Positions 11,780 through 22,812 of a DNA stretch of 64,000 nt are shown in pieces. Origin of the DNA: Warburgia ugandensis (Eukaryota; Streptophyta; Magnoliopsida; Canellales; Canellaceae); assembly GCA_035236585.1 (NCBI GenBank), contig CP141128.1, positions 24,271,618 to 24,335,617 on the forward strand, in the 5' to 3' direction. Positions within the stretch are counted from its first letter, which is position 1. Each line of letters starts with the position of its first letter. The notes under the pieces are model-generated. The model was not told the origin of the DNA. It was given only the letters and a program-made list of their open reading frames with translations, and made no database searches. A program made the position numbers and the translations under genes.

Positions 11780-12450
11780 CTTTTAAAGTCGGTTAAAAAG
11801 GATAATTGAAGTTGCTTACTAAGGGATTTCTATTGAGCTGACTTAGAAAGTCAACAACTTTTAAATTGATTTAGGTAAATGACTTTAAAAATGAAGTAGT
11901 TTTGAAGTTGCTTAAATAAACGAATTTAAAGGTCACTAACTTTTAAAGTTGTTTAGTCTAAGCAACTTCAAATGTATTTGACTTTTGAAGTTGCTTATAT
12001 AACAACGACTTCAAAGGTCACCAACTTTAGAGGTTGCTTTTATATAAGCAACTTCAAAAGCCCAACCTGTGGATGGACTTTTGAAGTTACTTAGCCTAAA
12101 TGACTTCTAAAGACGGCGACTTTTGAAGTCATTTTTATATAAGTGGCTTCAAAAGTCTAGCCTTTTTTATGGACTTTTAAACTCACTTACACTAAATGAC
12201 TTCAAAAGTTGATAACTTTTAAAGTCATCTTTTAAATAAGAGACTTCAAAAGCCCACTTTTTTTTATGGACTTTTAAAGTTACTATCCATAAACGACTTC
12301 AAAAGTTAGTAACTTTTAATGTAGTTTTTTAATAAGCGACTTCAAAAGTTCACCTTTTTTATGGACTTTTAAAGTCCCTTTTACTAAGCGACTTCAAAAG
12401 TGTAGACTTTTGAAGTAATTTTTCCCTAAACAACTTCAAAAGTACTTCTT
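11780..12450. repeat. Palindromic tandem array, period about 95 bp
   Basis: About seven units carry alternating inverted words related to GACTTCAAAAGT and ACTTTTGAAGTC. The phrase AAGCGACTTC or a close variant starts at 11960, 12046, 12141, 12238 and 12333, giving spacings of 86, 95, 97 and 95. Each unit can fold into one or more hairpins of about 11 bp. Subterminal inverted-word arrays of this type are known from CACTA (Spm) DNA transposons, and CACTA termini often hold such GACTT-type words. I do not see a CACTACAA terminus at the array's edge, so that assignment is inference. Confidence 0.7.
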
Positions 12451-12479
12451 TTTTTTTCAATTTATAATCTAGCTCCATC

Positions 12480-13040
12480 ACCTGTTTACAATTGAATAAC
12501 AAACATCCCATGTACACTTGATACTCAAACAATTTTTATAAACATTAAAAACTTGTTCCAATACAACATTCATCCACTTCTTGATACAATACCACCTGTA
12601 TACTTTAGATAACAAACATCATATATACCTAATACTTCAATCTCCACAAACATGAAAAACCAACAACTATTACATTGCGTCCACATCTTAATTTCTTGAT
12701 ACAATAGTACATGTGTATACATTGAATAACAAACATTCTATAGACCTAATACTTGAAAAAATCTTTATAAACATGAAAAACCAAACATCATATACACCTA
12801 ATACTTCAATCTCCATAAACATTTGAAAACAACATCCACTACAATGCATCGACATCTTTATTAATTCACTACCACCTATGTATACATTGAATAATAAACA
12901 TTCTATACATTGAATAACAAACATTCTATACACCTGATACAAACAGTTTTTATAAGCATGAAAAACCAAACATCCAACAAATCATGCATCCACATCATTC
13001 TTGATACCCTAAATCATTCTTACAATATAACACCTAATAA
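12480..13040. repeat. Tandem array of about 115-bp units
   Basis: The phrase TTGATACAAT starts at 12581 and 12696, 115 bp apart. TTGAATAACAAACAT-type words recur at about 12492, 12607, 12722, 12887 and 12910. ATACCTAATACTTCAATC and CATGAAAAACCAA recur between them. The first units are regular and the later ones are rearranged, with one 22-bp local duplication near 12887-12925. It directly follows the palindromic array and ends just before LTR Y1. Both arrays may belong to one DNA transposon. Confidence 0.65.
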
Positions 13041-14232
13041 ATCCATTGTAATAACCCCAATTTTTGTAAATTGATTGAGAAAATCAATAAAGTTTGAGTT
13101 TTCAGAGATTATGGGATGGAATATTAGGGTTATTAAAAATGCACTTCCCATAGAAGTAAAATCAAAGTATAAGGCATGTATAATTGAAAACATACTCAAT
13201 GAATCCTTCAGAACGACTATAAGCACAACAAATTCTGAATTTGGATGAAAAATCCTTATTTTTCTATATTTTTCTGAATAAAAGGGTAAAATGATAATGT
13301 GGACCATATCCAAAAACTAAGGCTCAATATTCATGATGTACATGGAAAAAATGAATTCAACGCCATTAAATACGCTCAATTCCAAGTTCGGGAGAATAAA
13401 ATGGATTTTTCTCCACAAAAGGGCAAAATGGTCCTTTCACACCCTTGTGGGGCCCACAAATGAATCCAACGGCCAGAAAACATGTAATGAGTGGTCAAAC
13501 CACTCCTAGCTTCTAGTGGAGAAGGAGGTGGTAGTGGAGGATCCAATGTTAATTAAATATTTAAAAGAATTAAAACATAATAATTACTCATAATCACGAA
13601 AAATACCCAAAATGCCTATAAATACACCCAAAAAAATCGCCCCAAAAATGTTCATAAAATTTCCCACTTAATTATCCTGCTTCTCTTGCAAAAACAGACA
13701 TAGATCCCTTTCGAAAACTCCCAAAAATCCCTTTTCTCTCACTTTGTCTCTCCTTTCTTTAGATTGGAACAAGAGACCTAAATTTAATTAGGCACTCTAT
13801 TCTAAATCAAATCTCACAAATCCCATGGTCCAAATTGCCTAGACTACCTTATCTACAAAACCTCCAAATCAATTTCAAGATCTAATGGTGAAATCAATAG
13901 AAAACAACAAAACAAGGAATTATCGGGCTATATTATCATCAATGGGTATTTTTCTCAAATTGGGCATCAAATCTATGTTGTTTCTCAAATCAAGTAGGTG
14001 AAACTACTTCTTAAACTTATTTATTATTGTTTTGTAAAAATTTTATTTTGCTGTAATTAGGTTTGGGTTAAATATTGTAAAAATAAAGTAAGGATCATAT
14101 ACTTCAATTTTGGATGATGGAGGACTTAGATTGAAAATCTAATCTATTCAATAGATCCAAAATGGTTAAAAACCCCTAGGTTAGAAATTTCATAGCATTT
14201 AAGTCCCTCAATTGGAAATGGATTGATTTGGA

Positions 14233-14515
14233 TGGTCCATATGGACTATCCGATCTCCAAATCGGATCGGGTTCCCAGAATGCTCAGTGACACGCGACAT
14301 GGAAACGCGCCATGCAATGGTGTTTTTGCATGCGACGAGCGTACGACGTTGTCCCGACGGGACGACTGCGCGAAAGTGTCGGTCTTGGGCATAGCGTCAC
14401 GTAGACGTCCCAGTGACAAGCATGCAACCAAATTGCCAAAATTTTTCTGCCCGACTACTACCCGACTAAATTGTTTCGCCCGGCCCGTTTTGCCCCAAAT
14501 GAATCTAGGCTGTCT
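14233..14515. other. CpG-rich segment present only in Y1
   Basis: This stretch has dense CG dinucleotides in an otherwise AT-rich LTR, for example around GTACGACGTTGTCCCGACG. Y2 (near 48490) and Y3 (near 63150) run straight across this point without it. Two overlapping open frames (141 and 106 codons) exist only because the patch is GC-rich. It may be an extra regulatory module or a small insertion. I saw no clear target-site duplication. Confidence 0.5.
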
Positions 14516-17431
14516 GTTCCGATGGGCCCAAATCAAATTGGACCCTCGAATGACTGTGAACTTCAAATCTCAATTAAGGAGTCATTTGAACTCTAAATTG
14601 AGATCAGAAAGAAGATATGGAAATCTTATTTCATCTATTTTCTTCTGAAATCATAAAATATAGAAAATTCCTGATGAAACTTTCTGTATTTATGAAGTAA
14701 GTTTCCAAATTTCAAGATATTCAACATCTGAGATGATCAAATATTGGGGATCTATTTTAATGATGATATAATATTGAAATTAAGTAATATCCACTACTTA
14801 TTTTTATAGATCTAGCATAAAATGAGGGATCTACCCTATATGGTAGAAAAACCCTAAAAATGCAAATGGACCCACTTGATCAATAAGATCAAGTGTGATT
14901 AGACCTTTGGGATGGATTGAATGAGGGATAATATGATGTAATCCATGGATATCATGGATTGATTATGACAAAAACAAAGGAATATGATCTTTGGTCTTTA
15001 ATGAAGTAAAAACCCAAAATGTAATTAAAACCCTTAATTAAAAGGAAAAATTCTAAGATCTAATGGTTGGATCATAAATAAAGGTTTCTAAAAATATTAA
15101 TGTAATTATTTTAATTTTTTTTTATTTCATAATAGCAGTTTAAATGTGAATTATGTTGTAAAGCATGCTAGTGTAACTTTTAGATTTTAGCATGCTATGT
15201 TAAATTGTTATATTAGGTTGATAGAGTTAATTATCTTAGGGTCTTGTTAGTTTACATTTGAAGTTTAAAGCGTGATTCCATTAAATTAGTAGTAAAATTT
15301 TATGTATTATATAACTTAGGGGCATGCCAATTTAAGTATAGTTTCATTTCATTAAGTAAGTTACACTGGAAGCATGTTAGTGTAAAATGTTTTTAAAATT
15401 ATTAAATTTCTGCTTTAAAGTTATGATTTGAATTTTACTAGTAGATATAATTGTTTAATTATTGTTTACGTCTTAATATTCATAAATCACAAAGGAAATG
15501 AAATCTAATGAGAAAGTAGAGTTTCATGACACAAATAAGAGTGAATTATTTGACTTGGACTTAATTAGTAATGGCTATAGTTAGTAGGACAATATAAGGA
15601 TTATCAAATCCTTGGCCCAAACTAGGAGAATAATAAACCTCATGAATGACATTGTAAATGTTCATGGACTTAATTAAAATCAATTAGAAAGAGTACTTTG
15701 AGTTAACATGCTCATAGGAACCTTATGAAAGGTTGAGCTAAGGTCACTCTAGTGAATGTTAAACATAGTGGTTAAAGGGGTTGTCTAATAGAGCCTCACT
15801 TTTCCTCTACCTTCCGTCGACATTTGTGAGGTCTATACGCCTCCTTACACAAGGATTGAAGTAACCACTTTGTGTTCACCCATTCAACTGTAAGCCTTAG
15901 CCAATTGGCAATAAGAGTAGTTCAGACTTAGGCTGAAATAAGTTATCTTCAACTAGTGAAACATTAACTGGTTGAATAATGATAATAAGAGCTTAAAAGG
16001 TTGGTAAATTATTTAACCATAATAAAAATTGTAAGTAAGATAAGGATGATCAAACAAGATCCATTAGATCTTGAATGATCAAGAATAATAAGCATAAGAA
16101 CATTGAATTGTACTTAGCATGCATGTTTATTAGTATGTATACTATAGATCAAATCTAGATCATTAGATTAGATAATCCAAACCCATGATCAAAGATGATA
16201 CAAGGAAGAGAGCTAGGGTCATCCTCTTTAAGGACGATCAAATAACTGAACTTGGATCAAAGAAGAACTAGATGATAGAAGATCTAGGCCCTTGATCTTT
16301 ATCAACAAGTATAGATTCTTGATCAAATGATCTATGAAAGATCAAGATCAAGGAGATGGACACACAAAGGCTTAGAAATAGAAAATACTTAGATCTGAAA
16401 GATTTAAAGATCAGTCTAACCATCAGATCTAGTAATTAATAGGATTGTTCAGATTTTATATATATTGACAGTATGTATGGATGTATAGATTACATGCATC
16501 AATCAGGATCTTGGAAGATTTGGAGAGATGGATCACTACTTGAAGGTAGGAGGATTTGATGAATGCATTTACATGGGATGTACATGATTGAACCCATGAC
16601 CTCATGTGGACAAGTGTAATGTTAATACTTGTATTAAATCTCCTGAAAGCCTTACGATCCAACCAAACACATATGAAATAGTTAAGTTAGAATTGAGGAA
16701 TAGACTCCAAGTGAATAGGGAACTAGAAGATATTCCAGCCCTATGTAAATAGATGAATTGTTTGATACGTATGAAATTTATTTTACATAAAAGCATAGAG
16801 GCTTGTGGTTTTGTTTTAATAGGCATAAGCTTGGGGGATGCTATGCTAGAGGAGTTATGAGGGTTTGGCCACCCGCTTCCTAAAATTTGATGATTTGAAG
16901 ATACCTTACCCTATGAGAGGCTAAAAGTCAGGTGGGGCACTTATAGGAAGGCCACCACTGTGAAAGTCCTGTCTCCCCATATGGGCAGTGACACAATATT
17001 TCCACTGTGGTATCAGTGGTGAACACGGTAGTTATCCGAGCATCCTAGTATGAATTAGACTGCAGCAAGGTAGTTCTTTGATTATTTTGCACTATGATGC
17101 ATATGAGATCAGCATAGTGAAATGCCTTATGTTTTAGCATGATGAAATGCTAGCTAATTGTATATTACTAGTATGTCCCAAGAAGGGAAATTCTTAGTAT
17201 AGGACTAGCTAAAATACTAATTTCTCATAGTGGAGAGAATTGGTCAACTTAGTTAGGAATGATATTTGACTACTTTCATAAATTTGGCAGATTTACCATG
17301 TATAGTATGTATGTATTTGGATGTACATATATTACAAAGTAAAGAGTTAGATACATGAGTATGTTTTGGATACTGGGATTATGCAGTATTAGAATTATAC
17401 TGTCAAGTATTATGCTTCTTAAATCCCCTAC

Positions 17432-17479
17432 CAAGCATAGCTTGCTAAGATATCTTAAATGATTCAATGTTTACGATAT
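17432..17479 (+). promoter_or_regulatory. Paired inverted repeats H1 and H2 of LTR Y1
   Basis: H1 is CAAGC (17432-17436) and GCTTG (17440-17444) around ATA. H2 follows, with AAGATATC near 17447-17454 and GATATCTC near 17474-17481, plus a short extension of TTAAA against TTTA. It is slightly less perfect than the Y2 copy at 51287-51338. Confidence 0.55.
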
Positions 17480-18075
17480 CTCAAATACAGGGAAGGAGAG
17501 TTAGGAGCTCAAAACCATAGAAGACGTGAAGAGAATAATCATCAAGGTATACCCCTTGAAGACATATATGTTTCTTTGTTTGAGAGTATTGTATTAGAAT
17601 GAGAGTTTCATTGGGTGGTGAGCTTTGAGTTTGGATTATGTAATTTGGACAAGTATTATAATGGATTTGGCTGTACTGTGAACTACTGGATGAATTCTAG
17701 AATTTAAAGTTAGGATTAGAGGATAAATTACAGAGTTTAACTATGGGAAAGTAGATCCACATGATAGGATCTAGCCTAACAAATGAATTAGGCAAGGACC
17801 ATGGACCCAATAGGCAGATCTAGTGATCTAATGTCTAAATAGAATGAAATTAATAAGGACTCATTGTATCCATTAATACCCAGGAGTTTATAAATGAGAC
17901 CTAGGGATGGGTTAAAGTGATAAAGGACGCGACTCCAGGAGACTTTGAGGTAGGTGTTCTATCGCCACTAGACTTTTTAAAAGAGCCATGATTGTTTTGA
18001 GAATGCATGTTTTAAGTATAGGAATATGACATGTTTAGCAAAACCTAATTCACCGTACATATGATAAATGCCTTA

Positions 18076-18264
18076 TGCATAGATATGTTTTGCAAAAAAA
18101 TTGCATATACATTATGCATAGATATGTTTTGCAAATAATTGCATATACATTATGCATACATATGTTTTGCCAAATAATTGAATATACATTATGCATAGAT
18201 ATGTTTTACAAATAATTGCATATACATTATGCATAGATATGTTTTGCAAACAAGTGCATATATT
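18076..18264 (+). repeat. 38-39 bp tandem repeat, five units
   Basis: Units beginning TGCATAGATATGTTTTGC start at 18076, 18115, 18153, 18192 and 18230. The last passes into AAACAAGTGCATATA. The 3' LTR of the same element has four units (from about 24459), the X LTR at 52832 has about two (54305-54380), and the reversed X LTR has about two (25990-26050). Confidence 0.8.
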
Positions 18265-18957
18265 GTATGATTTGTGAGCATTGAGTTTTTGAAAGATTGC
18301 ATGTCTTTGAGGGTTACCAAAAGACGCTGGAGTGCCCAAAAGACGCTGGGTAGGCAATTGTGAGGGCCAGGCAGTTGTGAGGGACCCAAGGAGGACAGGT
18401 TTTGAAAAGAGGTTTTCGCTTGTTTGATCCGATATGATTTGGGCTGATAAGCTCGTGGGCGTTATGCCGAGAAGTTTGGGTTGGCCTCCAGCCTCTACCA
18501 CTATTAGGTGGATGGGTACCACACCCAAAAAGGGCAACGTCCCTACATCGACTGCATGTGCTACAGGCGGCTACCACTGGTGTACGGCACTGGGTCGACG
18601 TGTCATATGCCCTGTTGAGGCTATGACCAAGTGTCCTCAGGTACCCGGGGACCACACGATGGCGAGGTTGTGGGCATAGTTGGACCCTATGGATTGAGGA
18701 TTTATGTGCATTGCATATGGCATGACATGAGGTTGGTCGACCATACTAGATATCCATGAGTTGGATTCAGTGGAGCATCTTATGCATATCATTATGTTTA
18801 TGATATATGATACTTTCGACTTGGATTATGCTATTCTTTAAGTCATCAGTATTCTGGTTTGACAGTGGTTTTTAATATCGATATTGAACGTGATTGTTCG
18901 AACATGCACATGTTTTTAAGAGCATATGATTTTAAACATAGCATGCACTGCAAAACT

Positions 18958-18995
18958 AGTAGTGATAGACTCCTACTGAGTATAGTATATACTCA
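18958..18995 (+). promoter_or_regulatory. Paired inverted repeats H1 and H2 of LTR X0
   Basis: H1 is AGTAG (18958-18962) and CTACT (18973-18977). H2 is GAGTATA (18978-18984) and TATACTC (18988-18994) around a GTA loop. The same H2 occurs at 25309-25325 and, with a GTT loop, at 55077-55093. It lies about 400 bp before the LTR end, the same relative place as H1/H2 in W, Y and Z. Confidence 0.6.
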
Positions 18996-19393
18996 CCCTA
19001 TCCTTAACATTTTTCAGGATAGTTCCACTCACAAATAGAAGCCGTCTCAGGAGATATTAGTGCTACGAGCAAGTGAATAAACAAAGGAGACAACTATACA
19101 TGTGAGTAAACTCTCTACCCTTTGGACATGTATTTGTATTTATTTACCGTTGGACTGTGTACTGTGACTGGATAGACCTGGGGAAAAACATTTATGATTT
19201 CTAAAGTTTTTCAAAAACTACTTTGGCTATTGTGAAAACAAATGACACTCGGGGTTTTCAAAATAAGTTTAACACAAAAGATTTTTTGCTGCATTGCATG
19301 GTTTTTATAAAATGGTTTTCAAATAGGGATGCATCCCGCCTTAGGAATTAGATATTGCATTTAAAAATGCATGAGAAAGCCTAGGTCATCACA

Positions 19394-22300
19394 GTTGGTA
19401 TCAGAGCCCAGGTTTTTTCCTTTCACAGCCAGTCCAGCATGTCCGAGGGTCATAGACAATAGAGAAAATCAAGAAGAAGTAGTATAAATTGAAGTAGTAG
19501 AGATGACTACTTCTATTTGAGGATTACAATATTAATGCACAAGGCAATTCACCATAAATAAATAGGTGAAACACAGCTTGGCTTAATAAATAATTAAGTA
19601 GAGGATAGTGCAACCCTTATCCAAAATCGAGTCTAAGACAACTTAAGGATTAAGGATTAATGTGTGTGGTGCAAATATAAACACGTATATATGAATCATA
19701 TTATGAGAATGATGAATGGGGATGTTAGTGAACTTGTTAGTAGATAGTCTGACTTGTAATAGAATAATCTCACTAAAGATGAGAACATCGAAAAACCTAG
19801 ATGGCTATCTTACCATCATAAAGAATATCAGAATATGAGCACACTATCACAAGGGATATGATATGAGTATGATAAGGGGATGTAAAAGATAGACTTTAAG
19901 AAGATTTTGATGATAATCTAAGAGGGATGAGAATGCAAGATGATATTAGGAGATGACTCTGACTCGTACTAGGACACAAAGGTATGGATCCTGAAGGACT
20001 TAGCTCAATTTTGGATACCTTAATTGGAGTCTTATGAAGAGTAAAGTGCTATGGAATAATAACTACCTGAGTATTATGGAACAAATAAGAAGATGTGTAC
20101 AAGTGACATATTGTGATTAAGAGGAATATAACATGAATATGATAAGGAACTATATTTGACAGTGCTATCAAGAGATTTTGACGATAATATTGGGGATGAT
20201 AGATCTATGATAATAGATTGATCCTAACATAAACTTGTAAGAAAAGTATAGCATGACCAAAACGTCAATGCCATTATTAAGACATTGTATGAATTTTATT
20301 GAGGCTATAGGCAACTGAGGATTCCAATGATCTTAAGACAGTTTAGACTTTCTAAGAAGCATTCAGTTTATCATATCTAATAAGTAAAGGAGTAGATGCA
20401 GTATCGATTATATGCAACAAAGCACATGAAGACATTGATCTAGGTAGACCAAATGAGGATTTTGAAGAAAAGAGAGAAAGAGATAGAGATGTAACTATAA
20501 GTATTTGATGAATATTGAATAGTTAAAAGAAGAAGATCATGGCTCTAGGAAGATACATACAATTCTATTATCTTGAATCCTATAGGAAGGTAGATCAAAC
20601 AAATGCAAAGGAATAATACTAGATGGGTTGGTGATCTTATTGTAAAAGAGTATAAAAGAGAGAAAGCATATGGGGTTTTAGATTTTGAGTAGAGTATCGA
20701 ATTTCAGGAGATTATGTGACAAGAAATTTTCGAAGAGGAATGGTGACCAACTAGAAATTAAAATTCCACAAATGGTTTGATATCAATTATTACAATTAGA
20801 TTCTTATCAGATCCATTAGCTTATGGGGAACATCAATGGATATAATCAAGAAAATTTGGTGACATCCCACCTTGCCAATAAAGTATGTTGAAAAAAGAAT
20901 TAAGCTGGGACAATGACTTGCCCATTTAGTAAGTAGGGTACCATCAAGGATCAAATTGAGGTCTTACTATCATAGATTGGAAGATCAAAAATCTTAAAAC
21001 CATTATTTAGTCATTACCTATAGAGCACTATTGACTAAAGGTATCCCACCCTGATTAATCAAGTGTGTTAGTATCTATGAGTTAGTAGTCGAAGTTATAT
21101 ACTCAAAAGGATATTATAAGTATTTGGACATAAGTTTTACCTAAAAGAAGTTACCTATTAGACTAAGTCATTTAAGGGTATGAGGTCAATTGATTAGGGC
21201 ACACCATGGAGGAGCTATGAGTACGATCAGGACAGTTGCAACTGAGATAAGAGAAAAAATAAGAAGTGATCTAAACCAATGTGAAAGATTTTCCAAACCT
21301 AAATAGATACCATGACAAACCATAGAAATCATTGTGGGTCTGGAAGATGTTGATGACTTGGATTGAAAAGAAAGGTAGATAAGTATTGATCAATTTAGAG
21401 ACCCTTGAGCTTATGACAAAGACATATCTGGAAAGAGATCAATAGGTAATCAAATAAAGTCTTTCTATATGTCTACGAAAATGTTCCATGCTTACCTGAG
21501 TGTTTTTCAAAATTTGATGATTTAATAGTTTCAGCATAACTTGATGTAATAGCTATTTGTAATAGCTATTGAACAAGAACTACTATTATAAGCTAAGTAT
21601 GGGGAGGCACTTAAAGGATAAATTTTGAGGGATTGAAAAAATCACTACTTATGAGGATATCTCCTGACAATACAGACTGCATGATTGACAATAAAGCCTT
21701 GATAAAAGATTGAACAATATATTATAGGGAATGGAAGGAGAAAAGTTGAGGTGGCCAGCACAATATAAGGCGAGATGTGATGTTACTTTGCCTTTAGACA
21801 AATAGTTAGTTGTTATGAGCATATACCAAGTACGAAAAATCAATTGAAGGAATTTTCTAAGGACTAACCCTACCAGATTGAGTACAGAACTTTTGGACTG
21901 AAAGGTTACGAAGAAAACCATCAAGAAAAGAAAAGACAAAGAGGATGATGACAAAGGATTCAACCATGACCTAGTAAGGGTACTCGGTTATGAATAAGAG
22001 ACTTTTTGCTTTGTATAAATGGGAACATTATTAAAATTCAATGATTATGAAAATGGATATAGAGTTAGGACATTTTACTTTCAGTATATGATAAGGTCCT
22101 CAATGGAAGATGCTACTAATTGGCTTTTATGATTTTATTTTGAATGAAACTTTGGTCGGGGAATAAAGTCACATATGGAAAACAACAGACAGTTGAAATT
22201 CGAAGTTAATCAAGGGTTTGGCTGTAGAGCACATGATACCATGTCAGTTATTGAAGTATCTTAGGGACAAATATGAAAGATAAGAAGCAAAGTTAGACAC

Positions 22301-22812
22301 AATGGAAAGAAGGTAAATTTTTGGACTCTTACTAATGACATATAACCAACCATTAGAAGGAGATATGGATAATGAAGAGATCATTAGATGAAAGATAAAA
22401 GGAAAAAGGGATTATCCTATGATATTCAAAATAGGAGAAATAAGATCATATGATCTCAAAGAAATATGGAGTAATTTATACATGAATATAGAAGCATGAT
22501 CCTATGAGGAGACTATCCTATACACGATGAGAAAAGTATGGGCATCTAAGGATTTCGAGATAGATGAAGTACAGCTAGAAACCGCTATGGTTAAATTGGC
22601 ACGTATAAGAGTGTGCATCAGAGTACGCAGCGAAAGCGGCCCTATAGGTAAGGCCTTATAGAAGGAATAATAAAAATGATACATTAAGGTTGAGCCTAGG
22701 TTTGATTCCTAAGAGGGAAATGCATTCGCAAAAAGTTATCTAAGAGAGAAAATACCTTGAAAATGATAATTTATGGAATTTTGAGGGCGAAATTCCTTTA
22801 AGGGGGTTATAA
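19394..22812 (+). mobile_element. Interior of Tekay/Del-like element, coding region decayed
   Basis: This 3.4 kb interior is bounded by the primer site on the left and a polypurine tract on the right. The right end reads TTTTGAGGGCGAAATTCC, then an AAGGGGG tract, which is the standard 3' end of chromovirus pol and the tract before the 3' LTR. The sequence is AT-rich with purine bias. I found no gag, protease, reverse transcriptase or integrase block that I could name with confidence. It is shorter than the 5 kb or so usual for the family, so parts are lost. It is a fossil with many breaks. Confidence 0.65.
19396..19412 (+). promoter_or_regulatory. Primer binding site, initiator-Met tRNA type
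   Basis: TGGTATCAGAGCC begins three bases after the LTR end, followed by CAGG. This matches the complement of the plant initiator tRNA-Met 3' end, the usual primer of Tekay/Del-like elements. It fixes the LTR end and the element's plus orientation. Confidence 0.85.

Larger units (their letters stand above)
13047..17703 (+). mobile_element. LTR family Y (copy Y1), joined to X-type 3' part
   Basis: It starts with TGTAATAACCCC and follows the Y2 LTR (47323-51738) collinearly to about 17700. Landmarks are the AGATCAAGGATGATCAAAC region, TATTCCAGCCCTA near 16731, GGGTTTGGCCACCC near 16860, and the H1/H2 repeats at 17432-17479. At about 17704 it switches to X-type sequence that runs to the LTR end at 19393. 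The joined unit (13047-19393) therefore acts as the 5' LTR of the following element but differs from its 3' LTR in the left part. It is non-coding. Confidence 0.7.
17704..19393 (+). mobile_element. X-type 3' part of the 5' LTR (X0)
   Basis: This matches the 3' LTR segment 24083-25335 at about one difference in 25 bases where sampled. It ends in GGTCATCACA at 19393, followed at once by the primer binding site. Modules in order are a 38-bp tandem array, the GAGGGTTACCAAAAGACG segment, the GGCCTCCAGCCTCTACC segment near 18483, and the H1/H2 repeats at 18958-18994. It is the 3' half of a Tekay-like LTR. A 141-codon reverse frame here only translates the tandem array. Confidence 0.75.

Noticed and set aside
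12836-12843. CACTACAA as a CACTA transposon terminus
   Set aside because: It lies inside the 115-bp tandem array as a variant of a recurring word, not at an array edge.
14223-14648. 141-codon forward frame in LTR Y1
   Set aside because: It exists only because of a CpG-rich patch. The other Y LTRs have no counterpart and a 106-codon frame overlaps it on the other strand.
18076-18264. CRISPR-like regular repeats
   Set aside because: The units are contiguous with no unique spacers, and the setting is a plant LTR.
18112-18537. Reverse frame with repeating residues, resembling a repeat protein
   Set aside because: It is a translation of the 38-bp tandem repeat in an LTR. The frames at 18189, 24496 and 54250 are the same effect.
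19396-19412. Match to initiator tRNA-Met as a tRNA gene
   Set aside because: Only the 3' end complement is present, directly after an LTR end, so it is a primer binding site.
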